Shown: in pieces, positions 38,069 through 46,605 of the stretch
How positions within the stretch are numbered: the stretch's first letter is position 1
Layout: each line of letters opens with the position of its first letter
Assembly (NCBI RefSeq): GCF_000423285.1
Contig: NZ_AUHR01000002.1
Location: 186,001-250,000, forward strand
Length of the DNA: 64,000 nucleotides
Origin: Laribacter hongkongensis DSM 14985
GTDB taxonomy: Bacteria > Pseudomonadota > Gammaproteobacteria > Burkholderiales > Aquaspirillaceae
Direction: 5' to 3'
The notes under the pieces: model-generated
Seen by the model: only the letters and a program-made list of their open reading frames with translations
Database searches by the model: none
What the model was told of the DNA's origin: nothing
Program-made: the position numbers and the translations under genes

Positions 38069-39460
38069 ATGGGCCAGAGTATCGACAGACTGCATGCAGC
38101 CAGGCTGGAGCTGTACCGGAAAAAAGGGGCCATTCACGCCCGAGCCGTATCCGGCAGGTTCAATACCTGGCGCTGGATCATGGTCTGGATCACCCAGGCT
38201 GTTTTCTACGGTGGCTGCTGGCTGGAATGGAATGCAAACGGTACGGTCCGCCAAGCGATCCTGTTCGACATCGCCCATGAAAAGCTCTATTTCTTCGGCC
38301 TCGTCCTGTGGCCGCAGGATGCCTTGCTGCTGGCACTGCTGCTGGTTTTTGCCGCCATTGCCCTGTTCCTTGCCACGGCACTGGCCGGACGGGTGTTCTG
38401 CGGTTTTGCCTGCCCGCAGACGGTCTATACCGCCGTCTTTACCTGGATCGAGGCCCGGGTGGAAGGCGACCATCTGGCACGGCTGCGGCTTGACCAGGCT
38501 CCGGCCAGTGGACGCAAGCTGGTGCTTAAGTCGGTCAAGCATGGTCTGTGGCTGTTGCTGGCTGTCTGGACCGGCATCACCTTTGTGGGGTATTTCACGC
38601 CGGTGCGGGAGTTGCTGCCAGCCCTGCTGGCCGGATCGGCCGGTCCGTGGGAAGGCTTCTGGCTGGTTTTCTACAGTGCATTCCTGTACGTACAGGCCGG
38701 GCTGGCGCGGGAGGCGGTATGCCAGCACATGTGTCCCTATGCCCGTTTTCAGGGCGTCATGGTCGATCAGGCTACCCGCAATGCCGGTTACGACCGCCAG
38801 CGGGGAGAGCCGCGCCACGTGCGCCGGCAGGCGGGTGAACAAGGCAGCTGCATTGACTGCGGCATCTGTGTCCAGGCGTGTCCTGTCGGCATCGACATCC
38901 GCGACGGCCTGCAATATCCGTGCATCAACTGCGGCCTGTGCATTGATGCCTGCGATGGTGTCATGAAGAAAACCGGCGAACCTGTCGGCCTGATCCGCTT
39001 CATGCCGGCCAGTGAGGCATCCTGTCAGGGGGCGCAGGCATCCGTATTGCGGCGGCCGCGAGTGGTGACTTATGCCTGTCTGCTGTTGCTGGTTGCGGCG
39101 GCGGGAGGCTGGATGCTGCAAACGCGCACGCCGGTACGGATCGATGTACTGCGGGACCGGGGCGAACTGTACCGGGAGAGTGCCAGCGGACACATCGAAA
39201 ACACCTATACCCTGAAAGTGGCCAATCTGGACGATGTGCCGCGACGTTTCAGCCTTCAGGTCAGCGGCTTGCCGGGCCTGGAAATCATCGGACCGGAGCA
39301 GGTCTGGCTGGCACCTGGAAGCGTCGTGCCGTTGCCGGTGACAGTGTCCGTCCCGGCTGACAGTGAGGCTTCGGGCATCCGGCCGGTCGTGTTCCGGATC
39401 GTGGCCGGGCATGATCCGGCCGTATCGGCCCAGGCGGCAAGCCGCTTTGTCCTGCCCTGA
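38069..39460 (+). CDS. ccoG: Cytochrome c oxidase accessory protein CcoG (FixG/RdxA)
   Basis: A 463-residue membrane iron-sulfur protein needed for copper delivery to cbb3-type oxidase. It has several membrane helices in the N-terminal half and a NapH-like CGFACPQTVYT motif (about 111). Two 4Fe-4S clusters are visible in CIDCGICVQACPVGIDIR and CINCGLCIDACDG (about 268-309). A C-terminal periplasmic Ig-like domain of FixG type follows. The ATG at 38069 is supported by GGGGGAG eight bases upstream; the frame opens 17 codons earlier. No ccoNOP genes are in the window. Confidence 0.93.
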   Translation: MGQSIDRLHAARLELYRKKGAIHARAVSGRFNTWRWIMVWITQAVFYGGCWLEWNANGTVRQAILFDIAHEKLYFFGLVLWPQDALLLALLLVFAAIALFLATALAGRVFCGFACPQTVYTAVFTWIEARVEGDHLARLRLDQAPASGRKLVLKSVKHGLWLLLAVWTGITFVGYFTPVRELLPALLAGSAGPWEGFWLVFYSAFLYVQAGLAREAVCQHMCPYARFQGVMVDQATRNAGYDRQRGEPRHVRRQAGEQGSCIDCGICVQACPVGIDIRDGLQYPCINCGLCIDACDGVMKKTGEPVGLIRFMPASEASCQGAQASVLRRPRVVTYACLLLLVAAAGGWMLQTRTPVRIDVLRDRGELYRESASGHIENTYTLKVANLDDVPRRFSLQVSGLPGLEIIGPEQVWLAPGSVVPLPVTVSVPADSEASGIRPVVFRIVAGHDPAVSAQAASRFVLP

Positions 39461-39474
39461 AGCGACTGGTGCTG

Positions 39475-39539
39475 CCGGCCTGCGGGCCGGTACAGGCAAA
39501 GACCGGACATGCGGAACTTTATTGCCGGCTGTCCGGTCT
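39475..39539 (+). other. Two successive hairpins after ccoG
   Basis: CCGGCC-TGCG-GGCCGG (39475-39490) is followed by AGACCGGACA/TGTCCGGTCT (39500-39509 with 39530-39539) around a 20-base loop. Neither is followed by a U run, so they are not classic terminators. They may protect the ccoG mRNA 3' end or work with a factor. Confidence 0.5.
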
Positions 39540-39630
39540 CATGTTGTAGCCGCATGGACTGGCATGCTTTGTGTCGCACGGAGGTGTACCGTGTTCATAT
39601 CAGCTTCACGTAAATGTGTTAATTAGAGGA

Positions 39631-39660
39631 TTGCATTGGGATTGCGCGTCGTGTTATGAC
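39631..39660 (+). promoter_or_regulatory. Candidate promoter of the 67-residue protein gene
   Basis: TTGCAT (39631-39636) and TATGAC (39655-39660), 18 bases apart. Expected start of transcription is near 39667, about 50 bases before the ATG. Confidence 0.4.
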
Positions 39661-39715
39661 ATCCACTGCGCTGCGATCCGTCAGTGACTTCATGTTCTTC
39701 AGTCAGGAGATGTTT

Positions 39716-39919
39716 ATGGTGCGCCATCATCCCTCACCCCAGAAGTCGTCTTCGCTCAAGGAAATCGAGCAGATGACCGGCTTCTCCCTTGGCCCGTGGC
39801 GCGAGCGCTTCCAGCACCGCCCCACTACCGGTGTAGAACGACGCGAGGCCGAGGCTCGCCGGTTCCATGAAGACCTGGACGCACTGGTAGACGCCGTCTA
39901 CGGTGCACGCAAAGAATAA
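39716..39919 (+). CDS. Small basic/charged protein of unknown function
   Basis: A 67-residue soluble protein, rich in Arg, His and Glu (for example WRERFQHRPTTGVERREAEA), probably mostly helical. The ATG at 39716 has AGGAG six bases upstream; the in-frame ATG at 39710 is too close to that site. It has its own promoter-like element and a strong terminator that begins at its stop codon, so it is probably an independent, real gene. No family is recognised. Confidence 0.65.
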   Translation: MVRHHPSPQKSSSLKEIEQMTGFSLGPWRERFQHRPTTGVERREAEARRFHEDLDALVDAVYGARKE

Positions 39920-39945
39920 CGCCCCTTTCCGGGGCGTTTTCTTTT
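39918..39945. terminator. Intrinsic terminator shared by the small gene and the ccm operon
   Basis: AACGCCCC-TTTCC-GGGGCGTT (39918-39938), then TTCTTTTT on the plus strand. It starts within the stop codon of the small gene and also lies 40 bases past the ccmI stop on the minus strand. Confidence 0.88.
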
Positions 39946-39976
39946 TGGCCGCCGAGGCCGCAACAGGCAGGGCCCG

Positions 39977-40792
39977 TCACCGGGGATGACGGGCTTCCTC
40001 AATCATGGACTCGATGAATTTCACCCGCAGCGGGTCGGCTTTCTCCAGCTCCCGTGCGGCCTCCAGTTCGGCAATTGCCGCTCCGGTTTCACCGTTGGCC
40101 AGCATGTCACGGGCCAGAAACACCCGCAATGCGCTGTTGTCCGGCAGCAGCCGGCTGGCATCCTCCAGCAGCGGACGCGCCGCATGGGGCCTGGGCTCCA
40201 CGCTGCTCAGCGACAGGGCGATCGCATATTCCGCCAGCAGGTCCGGATCATCCGACAGGGTACCGGCAATCCGGGCGAAGGCATCCACCGCACCATCGTA
40301 GTTCTCCAGTACATAGTAGGAATGCCCCAGCATGGCCCAGCCGGCCCGGTCCCCCGGATTGGCCGCCAGACGTGCGGCCAGCTTCTGCACCATGTCGTCG
40401 CCAATGGCGCTCCGGGCCGTCTGCGGCGGTGCCAGCGCCAGGTCCGGCCGGCCGGTCCGCCAGTACAGGCTGCCGGTCAGCACCAGCGTGGTCAGCCCGC
40501 CCAGCAGCAGCCAGCGCTTGCCCGAGGCGGCCGTGTCGGCCGGCCTGTCCGGTGCCGGAGAGGCCGTTTCGTTCAGCAGTCGCTGGCCCAGCTCTGCCTG
40601 CAAGGACTGGTGCTGTTCCGCTGTCAGCTCGCCATCCGCCCGCCGGCGGTCCAGTGCCTGCCATTCTTCGGCCAGCACGTCTCGGGCCTCCAGCCGCTGT
40701 TGCCTGACCTCTCGCGGCCGCAATACCGGCCAGGCAAATCCCAGCCCCAGCACGCCGGCCAGCAGGGCGACACCGGCTATCCACATGGTCAT
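39977..40792 (-). CDS. ccmI: Cytochrome c biogenesis protein CcmI (CycH-like, TPR)
   Basis: A 271-residue inner-membrane chaperone for apocytochrome c. Two membrane helices (about 3-20 and 93-110) flank a cytoplasmic leucine-zipper-like loop (LEARDVLAEEWQALDRRRADGEL). The periplasmic C-terminal TPR region (about 135-265) has AGWAMLGHSYYVLENYDGAVDAF. It is the last gene of the ccmABCDEFGHI run; its start overlaps the ccmH stop by four bases. Confidence 0.9.
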   Translation of the reverse strand: MTMWIAGVALLAGVLGLGFAWPVLRPREVRQQRLEARDVLAEEWQALDRRRADGELTAEQHQSLQAELGQRLLNETASPAPDRPADTAASGKRWLLLGGLTTLVLTGSLYWRTGRPDLALAPPQTARSAIGDDMVQKLAARLAANPGDRAGWAMLGHSYYVLENYDGAVDAFARIAGTLSDDPDLLAEYAIALSLSSVEPRPHAARPLLEDASRLLPDNSALRVFLARDMLANGETGAAIAELEAARELEKADPLRVKFIESMIEEARHPR

Positions 40793-41280
40793 GATTGCGA
40801 ATCCTGTCTGGTTTTCGGGGGAGTCCGGTGCAGCAAGGCTGCCACCCGGTTGCGCTCGTCATCGCTCAGGGACGGCTCGGCAGTGGTGCCGGAATGGCGC
40901 GCAATGCGCCACCAGGTACCGCCACCCAGCAGCAGCAGCAGGCCCGGCCCCAGCCACAGCAGCCAGGTGTAGGGCTTGAACGGCGGGTCATAGAGGACAA
41001 AATCGCCGTAGCGTTCGGTCAGGAAATCAATGATTTCCGCATCGCTTTTGCCGTCGATGATCAGGGTACGCACCTCGCGGCGCAGGTTCTGCGCCAGCTT
41101 GGCCTGCGAATCGGCCAGCGTTTCGTTCTGGCAGACAAGGCAGCGCAGTTCTCTGGAGACTTCGCGCAGCCGGGTTTCCACCAGCGGGTCTTCCGCCAGG
41201 TCCCGGCCTTCCTGCGCCAGCGCCGCAGGACTGCACAAGGCACCGGCCAGCGCCAGTGCAGACAGGAAGGGTCGGATCAT
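40789..41280 (-). CDS. ccmH: Cytochrome c-type biogenesis protein CcmH (CycL)
   Basis: A 163-residue membrane-anchored thiol oxidoreductase that keeps the haem-binding cysteines of apocytochrome c reduced. It has a signal peptide (1-22), the redox motif LRCLVCQNETLADSQA (about 46-61) and the family motif ILLYDPPFKPYTW-like FVLYDPPFKPYTWLLW before one membrane helix (about 108-125). It is the short CcmH form without fused TPRs, consistent with the separate ccmI. Ends overlap neighbours by four bases. Confidence 0.93.
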   Translation of the reverse strand: MIRPFLSALALAGALCSPAALAQEGRDLAEDPLVETRLREVSRELRCLVCQNETLADSQAKLAQNLRREVRTLIIDGKSDAEIIDFLTERYGDFVLYDPPFKPYTWLLWLGPGLLLLLGGGTWWRIARHSGTTAEPSLSDDERNRVAALLHRTPPKTRQDSQS

Positions 41281-41822
41281 GATTGCAGTTTCCGGATCAG
41301 GGGCAACAGTACATCGCGGTTCACCTCGGGCGTAACCGGGCCGAGGTGGCGGTAGCGGATGATGCCGTCACGGTCGATGACAAAGGTTTCGGGCACGCCG
41401 TACACGCCGTAGTCGATGCTGATCCGGCCATCGGTATCCATCACCGACAGGCGGTACGGATTGCCCAGCCGTGCCAGCCAGTCGCGGGCAGCGTCAGGCT
41501 CATCCTGCTGGTTCAGGCCGACGACGGTGACACCGTGCCCGCGTGCCAGTTCGGTGACGGCCGCATGCTCCTGGGCACAGGCCGAGCACCACGACGCCCA
41601 GACATTCAGCAGCCACACCTGGCCCTTCAGGTCGGCCGGCGCAAAGCGCTGCGCCGGGTCGTCCAGCCTTGGCAGGCTGAAAGCCGGAGCGGGCTGGCCC
41701 ACGCGTTGCGACGGCAGCGCCCGCGGATCACGTTGCAGGCCGGCGGCAAACAGGCCCACCAGCAGCACAAACACCAGGAACGGCAGCGCCCACAGCAGGC
41801 GGCGACGGGCAAGCGGCGTCAT
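41277..41822 (-). CDS. ccmG: Thiol:disulfide interchange protein CcmG/DsbE
   Basis: A 181-residue periplasmic thioredoxin-like protein anchored by one N-terminal helix (about 9-26). The active site is WASWCSACAQEH (about 74-85), and the specific acidic groove follows with GVTVVGLNQQDEPDAA. It has the cis-Pro loop GVYGVPETFVIDRDG (about 138-152). It passes electrons from DsbD to CcmH or apocytochrome in haem c attachment. It overlaps ccmF and ccmH. Confidence 0.94.
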   Translation of the reverse strand: MTPLARRRLLWALPFLVFVLLVGLFAAGLQRDPRALPSQRVGQPAPAFSLPRLDDPAQRFAPADLKGQVWLLNVWASWCSACAQEHAAVTELARGHGVTVVGLNQQDEPDAARDWLARLGNPYRLSVMDTDGRISIDYGVYGVPETFVIDRDGIIRYRHLGPVTPEVNRDVLLPLIRKLQS

Positions 41823-43753
41823 GGGCGATTCCTCCGGCGCAGGCGGTAACGGCGGTCAGCCATGGCGAGCAGGCCTCCCAGCCCCATCAGCAGTGCGCCG
41901 TACCAGATCCAGCCGACAAACGGCTTGTGATAAAGGCGCACACCCCAGCTGCCGTCTTCCAGCTGGTCCGCCAGCGCGACATAGACATGGTTGAAAAAAC
42001 CGGCATGGATCGACGCTTCGGTCATCGGCATGCCCGGCATCGAGGCATAAATGCGTTTTTCCGGCGTCAGCACGGCCAGCGGCGCCCCGTTGTCGGTTAC
42101 GGTCAGACGGGCGGTCACGCCCAGATAGTTGGGGCCGTTGCTGTCGCCGATGTCTTCCAGCGTAAAGCGGTAGGCACCCAGTGTGGCCGAACCGCCGGCG
42201 GCCAGCCGCACGTCGCGCTCGCGCTCATAACCCGAAGTCAGGGCAATGCCGATGACGGTCACCGCCACGCCGACGTGGGCCAGATGCATGCCCAGCGTGG
42301 CCAGACCCGGGCGCTGGCCGGCGCGCCAGCGGCGCAGCAGGTCCCACAGCGCACCCAGAATGATCCAGAGCGCGGCAAACAGGGCCAAGGCCACCAGCGG
42401 CGAGAAGGGCGCCAGCGTACCGCTCCAGACAATCGCCAGCACCGCGCTCGCCAGCAGGACATGCCACAGCCCCTTCACCAGCTCCATGCCGGCCTGGCGT
42501 TTCCAGCGCACCACGCTGCCCGGCCCGATCAGCAGCAGGAGCGGCAGCATCACCGGAATGAACACCGCATTGAAGTAGGGCGGGCCGACCGACAGCTTGC
42601 CAAGGTTCAGCGCATCCACCATCAGGGGATACAGAGTGCCCAGCAGCACCGAGGCCGTAGCCACGCACAGCAGCACGTTGTTGGCCAGCAGCAGCGATTC
42701 GCGCGACAGCGGGGCAAAGCCGGCCGTGCTGGTCAGGTCCGGCGCGCGGACGGCAAACAGCACCAGCGACACACCGACCACCACTGCCAGCAGCGCGAGG
42801 ATGAACACCCCCCGGCCCGGATCGGAGGCAAAGGCGTGCACCGACGACAGCACGCCCGAACGGACAAGGAAAGTGCCCAGCAGCGACAGCGAAAAGGTCA
42901 GGATGGCCAGCAGCACTGTCCAGCTTTTGAACACGCCGCGCTTTTCGGTCGCCGCCAGCGAGTGCATCAGTGCCGTGCCAGCCAGCCAGGGCATGAACGA
43001 CGCGTTTTCAACCGGATCCCAGAACCACCAGCCGCCCCAGCCCAGCTCGTAATAGGCCCACAGGCTGCCCACGGCGATGCCGGCCGTCAGGTTGACCCAT
43101 GCCAGCGTGGTCCACGGTCTGGCAAAGCGGGCCCAGGCTGCGTCGATCCGGCCGGCCATCAGCCCGGCCAGCGCCATGGCAAACGCCACCGCAAAGCCGA
43201 CATAACCCATGTAGAGCAGCGGCGGATGCACGATCAGGCCCGGGTCCTGCAACATCGGATTCAGCTCGCGCCCTTCAACGGCCGGAATGTCCAGCCGGGC
43301 AAACGGGTTGGAAGTCAGCAGCAGGAAAAAGCCGAACCCGGCCGCAATCAGGCCCATGATCGCCACCAGCCGGGCGCGCATGGCGTCGTCCAGCGAACGC
43401 GAACACAGCGCCGCCGCCAGCGTCCATACGCACAGCAGCAGCAGCCACAGCAGCAGCGAGCCCTCATGCCCGCCCCATACCGCCGCCAGCCGGTACACCA
43501 GCGGCAGCTGGCTGCTGGATTGCTGCACCACGTAGCGCACGGAAAAATCATTGTCGGCAAACAGCAGCATCAGGGCGGCAAAGGCCAGGCACGCCAGCAG
43601 GCTTTGCACCACGGCCAGCGGCCGGGCCGCCGTCACCAGCGCCCGCTCGCCCGTGGCTGCGCCCCGCAGCAGCAGGCCGCCCATGATGGCCGATACCGCC
43701 ACGCAGGCGCACAGTGCCAGAAGACCCAGTTCAGGTAAGACTGCCCACATCAC
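41819..43753 (-). CDS. ccmF: Haem lyase subunit CcmF
   Basis: A 644-residue polytopic protein, the haem-handling core of the cytochrome c synthetase. The tryptophan-rich WWD haem-contact domain is GWGGWWFWDPVENASFMPW (about 229-247). Conserved His residues lie in loops such as VYRLAAVWGGHEGSLLLW (about 86-103). About 14 hydrophobic segments are evident. Length matches E. coli CcmF (647). It overlaps both ccmE and ccmG by four bases. Confidence 0.96.
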   Translation of the reverse strand: MMWAVLPELGLLALCACVAVSAIMGGLLLRGAATGERALVTAARPLAVVQSLLACLAFAALMLLFADNDFSVRYVVQQSSSQLPLVYRLAAVWGGHEGSLLLWLLLLCVWTLAAALCSRSLDDAMRARLVAIMGLIAAGFGFFLLLTSNPFARLDIPAVEGRELNPMLQDPGLIVHPPLLYMGYVGFAVAFAMALAGLMAGRIDAAWARFARPWTTLAWVNLTAGIAVGSLWAYYELGWGGWWFWDPVENASFMPWLAGTALMHSLAATEKRGVFKSWTVLLAILTFSLSLLGTFLVRSGVLSSVHAFASDPGRGVFILALLAVVVGVSLVLFAVRAPDLTSTAGFAPLSRESLLLANNVLLCVATASVLLGTLYPLMVDALNLGKLSVGPPYFNAVFIPVMLPLLLLIGPGSVVRWKRQAGMELVKGLWHVLLASAVLAIVWSGTLAPFSPLVALALFAALWIILGALWDLLRRWRAGQRPGLATLGMHLAHVGVAVTVIGIALTSGYERERDVRLAAGGSATLGAYRFTLEDIGDSNGPNYLGVTARLTVTDNGAPLAVLTPEKRIYASMPGMPMTEASIHAGFFNHVYVALADQLEDGSWGVRLYHKPFVGWIWYGALLMGLGGLLAMADRRYRLRRRNRP

Positions 43754-44190
43754 TGCACCACCGTTTCGCCTGCACGCTGGATGGCATCGGCGGCCTCCGG
43801 CGGCATGTAGTTTTCGTCGTGCTTGGCCAGCACCTGGGTAGCAGCCAGCACGCCATCGGTACCGATCCGGCCCTGGACCACCGTGCCGTGTCCTTCGCGG
43901 AACAGGTCGGGCAGGATGCCTTCGTAGCGCACCGGCACCGATCTGGCCGTGTCGGTGATCACGAAGCGCACCCGCAGGCCGTCCGGCTCGCGCTCGACAC
44001 TGCCGGCTTCCACCAGTCCGCCCACCCGGATGACCTGCCCGGCATCGACCTGGCCCGCCGCGATTTCGGTCGGGGTATGGAAGAACACCAGATTGCTGCG
44101 AAAGGCGTTGAGGATCAGGCCGCTGGCCACGGCCACCACGGCCAGGCCGGCCAGCACGATCAGAAGGCGTTTCTTACGCTTGGGATGCAT
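43750..44190 (-). CDS. ccmE: Haem chaperone CcmE
   Basis: A 146-residue membrane-anchored periplasmic chaperone that carries haem covalently from CcmC to CcmF. One N-terminal helix (about 9-26) precedes an OB-fold (about 45-125). The haem-binding histidine is in VLAKHDENYMPPE (about 125). The ATG at 44190 gives the standard MHPKRKKRLL start; upstream in-frame residues overlap ccmD and are not part of it. It overlaps the end of ccmD by 17 bases. Confidence 0.95.
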   Translation of the reverse strand: MHPKRKKRLLIVLAGLAVVAVASGLILNAFRSNLVFFHTPTEIAAGQVDAGQVIRVGGLVEAGSVEREPDGLRVRFVITDTARSVPVRYEGILPDLFREGHGTVVQGRIGTDGVLAATQVLAKHDENYMPPEAADAIQRAGETVVQ

Positions 44191-44425
44191 CGGCAGTCTC
44201 CCGTGAAGGTTGCGCCGGGTCTGCCGGCAGCGGTGCGGACCATGCCTGATCGCCGGCATCATCCATGGCCACGCGCAAGGCCAGCTGGCGCATGGTGCGG
44301 CGGCGGTGGCGGCGCAGGATCAGCAGCTCCAGCGCTACGGCGAAAAAGCACATGCCGAACGAGCCCCAGACGTACAGGGCATAGCCACCCATGGCAAAAA
44401 AGTCGCTGGCAGAGGTCCAGTTCAT
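44174..44425 (-). CDS. ccmD: Haem exporter subunit CcmD
   Basis: An 83-residue small membrane protein that helps release holo-CcmE from the CcmABC complex. The diagnostic N-terminal pattern FFAMGGYALYVWGSFG (about 9-24) leads into one helix (about 15-38) and a basic stretch (RRHRRRTMRQL). A longer than usual acidic tail follows. The ATG at 44425 overlaps the ccmC stop by four bases. Confidence 0.92.
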   Translation of the reverse strand: MNWTSASDFFAMGGYALYVWGSFGMCFFAVALELLILRRHRRRTMRQLALRVAMDDAGDQAWSAPLPADPAQPSRETADASQA

Positions 44426-45165
44426 GCGGCAGATTTCCTCAGGATGCGTTTGACCCATTCGGTGTCGATGTCACGTTCCAGGATCAGTACGCGTACGCGC
44501 ACAAAGGCGACGGCAATCGAATAGGCCCAGGCGGCGAACACCATCAGCAGCATCGCCAGCAGCATGTCGTGCGCCATCGACGGCGCCCGGGTCACGCTGA
44601 CCGTGGCGCCCTGGTGCAGGGTGTTCCACCATTTGACCGAGAAATAGATCACCGGCACGTTGACCACGCTGACCAGTGCAAAGAGGCCGCAGGCCCGGTC
44701 GCCACGGCGCGGGTCGTCGATGGCGGCCTTGAGTGCCAGCATGGCGAGGTACAGGAACAGCAGGATCAGCTCCGACGTCAGCCGCGCATCCCACACCCAC
44801 CAGGCGCCCCACATCGGCTTGCCCCACAGGGCGCCGGTCCAGAGCGACAGGAAGGTGAACATGGCGCCGGTCGGCACCAGTGCCTGCGCCATCATGAACG
44901 ACAGGCGGGTGTTCATCACCAGCCCCACCGCGCTCCAGAACGCCACCACGACGTAGATCAGCATCGACATCCACGAGGCCGGCACATGCACGAAAATGAT
45001 GCGGTAGCCTTCGCCCTGCTGGAAATCGGTCGGCGCCACGAAAAACCCGACATACAGGCCCGCCACCGCCAGCAGGGCCGACAGCAGCCACAGCCACGGC
45101 AGCATCTGTCCGGTCAGCATGTAGAAGCGGGGCGGGGCGGCAAAGCGCATCCAGTTGATCTTCAT
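44422..45165 (-). CDS. ccmC: Haem exporter CcmC
   Basis: A 247-residue protein with six membrane helices that loads haem on CcmE. The WWD haem motif is WGAWWVWDARLTSELILLF (about 116-134), with flanking His residues in loops (FVHVPASWMSM, VKWWNTLHQGATVSV). Length matches E. coli CcmC (245). It lies 10 bases after ccmB. Confidence 0.96.
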   Translation of the reverse strand: MKINWMRFAAPPRFYMLTGQMLPWLWLLSALLAVAGLYVGFFVAPTDFQQGEGYRIIFVHVPASWMSMLIYVVVAFWSAVGLVMNTRLSFMMAQALVPTGAMFTFLSLWTGALWGKPMWGAWWVWDARLTSELILLFLYLAMLALKAAIDDPRRGDRACGLFALVSVVNVPVIYFSVKWWNTLHQGATVSVTRAPSMAHDMLLAMLLMVFAAWAYSIAVAFVRVRVLILERDIDTEWVKRILRKSAA

Positions 45166-45175
45166 GACAAGTCAC

Positions 45176-45847
45176 TCATTCGCAGGCCAGCCGCAGGCTG
45201 GCCGCAGTGGCAAACGGGGAGAAAAACACCGCCAGCAGGGCAAACGCGGCCAGCACGGACAGTTCGGCTTCGATGCGGCCGCTGTCGGCTTGGGCCACGG
45301 CCATGGCACCGAAGACCAGCACCGGCACGAACAGCGGCAGCACCAGCAGGGCCAGCAGCATCGATCCATTGCGCAGGCCCAGCGTCAGTGCCGCACCGAC
45401 CGAGCCGATGAATGCCAGCGCCAGCGTGCCCAGTGCCAGCGTCAGCGGCAGCAGCAGCAAGGCCGTCGGCCCCAGTTCAAACTGGAGGCCCAGCAGCGGT
45501 GACACCAGCACCAGCGGCACGGCGCAGGTCAGCCAGCGCGCGGTGATCTTGGCGATCACGGCCCAGATGAACGGCAGCGGCGACAGCAGCAGTTGTTCCA
45601 GCGTGCCGTCGCGCCAGTCGGACTCGAACAGGTCGCCCAGCAGGATCAGCGTTGCCAGAAGGGCGCTGACCCACAGCACGCCAGGGCCGATGGCGCGCAG
45701 CAGGGCGGCTTCAGGGCTGGTGGCCAGCGGAAACAGCGTGGCTGTCACCACGAAAAAGAACAGGGCATACAGGGCGTCGCTGGGGCGGCGCAGGGCCAGC
45801 CGGATGTCGCGGCCCATTACGGTGAAAAACAGTGCCGTCGCACTCAT
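45176..45847 (-). CDS. ccmB: Haem exporter permease CcmB
   Basis: A 223-residue ABC-type permease with six membrane helices that partners CcmA. Characteristic parts are RDIRLALRRPSDALYALFFFV (about 11-31) and LFESDWRDGTLEQLLLSPLP (about 68-87). The ATG at 45847 overlaps the ccmA stop. Upstream in-frame sequence belongs to ccmA in another frame. Confidence 0.95.
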   Translation of the reverse strand: MSATALFFTVMGRDIRLALRRPSDALYALFFFVVTATLFPLATSPEAALLRAIGPGVLWVSALLATLILLGDLFESDWRDGTLEQLLLSPLPFIWAVIAKITARWLTCAVPLVLVSPLLGLQFELGPTALLLLPLTLALGTLALAFIGSVGAALTLGLRNGSMLLALLVLPLFVPVLVFGAMAVAQADSGRIEAELSVLAAFALLAVFFSPFATAASLRLACE

Positions 45848-46452
45848 CGCCGCTCTCCCAGGCGCAGTTCCCGCATGCCCTGGCCGGGCAGTTCGGCGTG
45901 GTGGGTCATGATGACGCAGCCGCCGGCGGCAGCATGGGCGCTGATGGCGTGCCAGACCTGCTGGCAGCCACGGGTGTCCAGTGCGTTGAAGGGTTCGTCC
46001 AGCAGCCACAGTGGTCGCTGCATGGCTTCGAGGGCGGCAAAGGCCAGCCGTTTGCGCTGGCCCTGCGACAGGGCGCGGGCAGGCAGTCCGGCCTGGCGGG
46101 CCAGCTCCCAGCCCTGGAGCAGGCTGGCCAGCAGGGTATCCGCGGGCTGGCATCCGGCCAGGCTGACCTGGAGCCGGAGGTTTTCCAGCACGGTCAGGTC
46201 ATCCTTGAGTGCCGCCTGCGGTCCCAGCCAGCCCAGGGTCTGGCGGTGCCGGGCATCCAGCGGCCGGTCATCGCGCAGGATGGTGCCGGCATCCGGCCGG
46301 GCAAACCCGGCCAGAAGGCGCAGCAGGCTGGTTTTGCCGCAGCCGTTGTCACCGCGTACATGCAGGACTTCGCCGGCACCGACCCGGAACGACAGGTCGG
46401 AAAACAGCGTGCGCGAGCCTTTGCGACACGTGAGATGCTGAATGGCAAGCAT
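45844..46452 (-). CDS. ccmA: Haem exporter ATPase CcmA
   Basis: A 202-residue ABC ATPase that drives release of holo-CcmE. Walker A is RGDNGCGKTSLLRLL (about 32-46), the signature is LSQGQRKRLAFA and Walker B is LWLLDEPFNALD. The ATG at 46452 (MLAIQHLTC) gives normal length; the open frame continues 49 codons upstream through the intergenic region and is not coding. It is the first gene of the ccm operon, whose promoter must lie between here and the nap terminator. Confidence 0.95.
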   Translation of the reverse strand: MLAIQHLTCRKGSRTLFSDLSFRVGAGEVLHVRGDNGCGKTSLLRLLAGFARPDAGTILRDDRPLDARHRQTLGWLGPQAALKDDLTVLENLRLQVSLAGCQPADTLLASLLQGWELARQAGLPARALSQGQRKRLAFAALEAMQRPLWLLDEPFNALDTRGCQQVWHAISAHAAAGGCVIMTHHAELPGQGMRELRLGERR

Positions 46453-46555
46453 TGGACATCCAAGGCTGTGGAAGTCAGGATTATCGCAAAAGCCGCCAGG
46501 GTGTGAATCATCCACTAGGATTAGTGCGGATTCTTCATGTTTTATGTCAAATAAA

Positions 46556-46587
46556 AAACCGCCGGCAGACGAACCTGCCGGCGGTTT
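46556..46587 (-). terminator. Intrinsic terminator of the nap operon
   Basis: AAACCGCCGGCAG-ACGAAC-CTGCCGGCGGTTT with perfect 13-base arms (46556-46587). On the minus strand it continues into TTTTTTAT. It lies about 20 bases past the napC stop. Confidence 0.92.
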
Positions 46588-46605
46588 GTGCCTGGTCAAG
46601 GCCGG

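Noticed and set aside
41927-43738. A 603-codon plus-strand frame
   Set aside because: Antisense to ccmF; rich in Gln, His and Arg without any domain.
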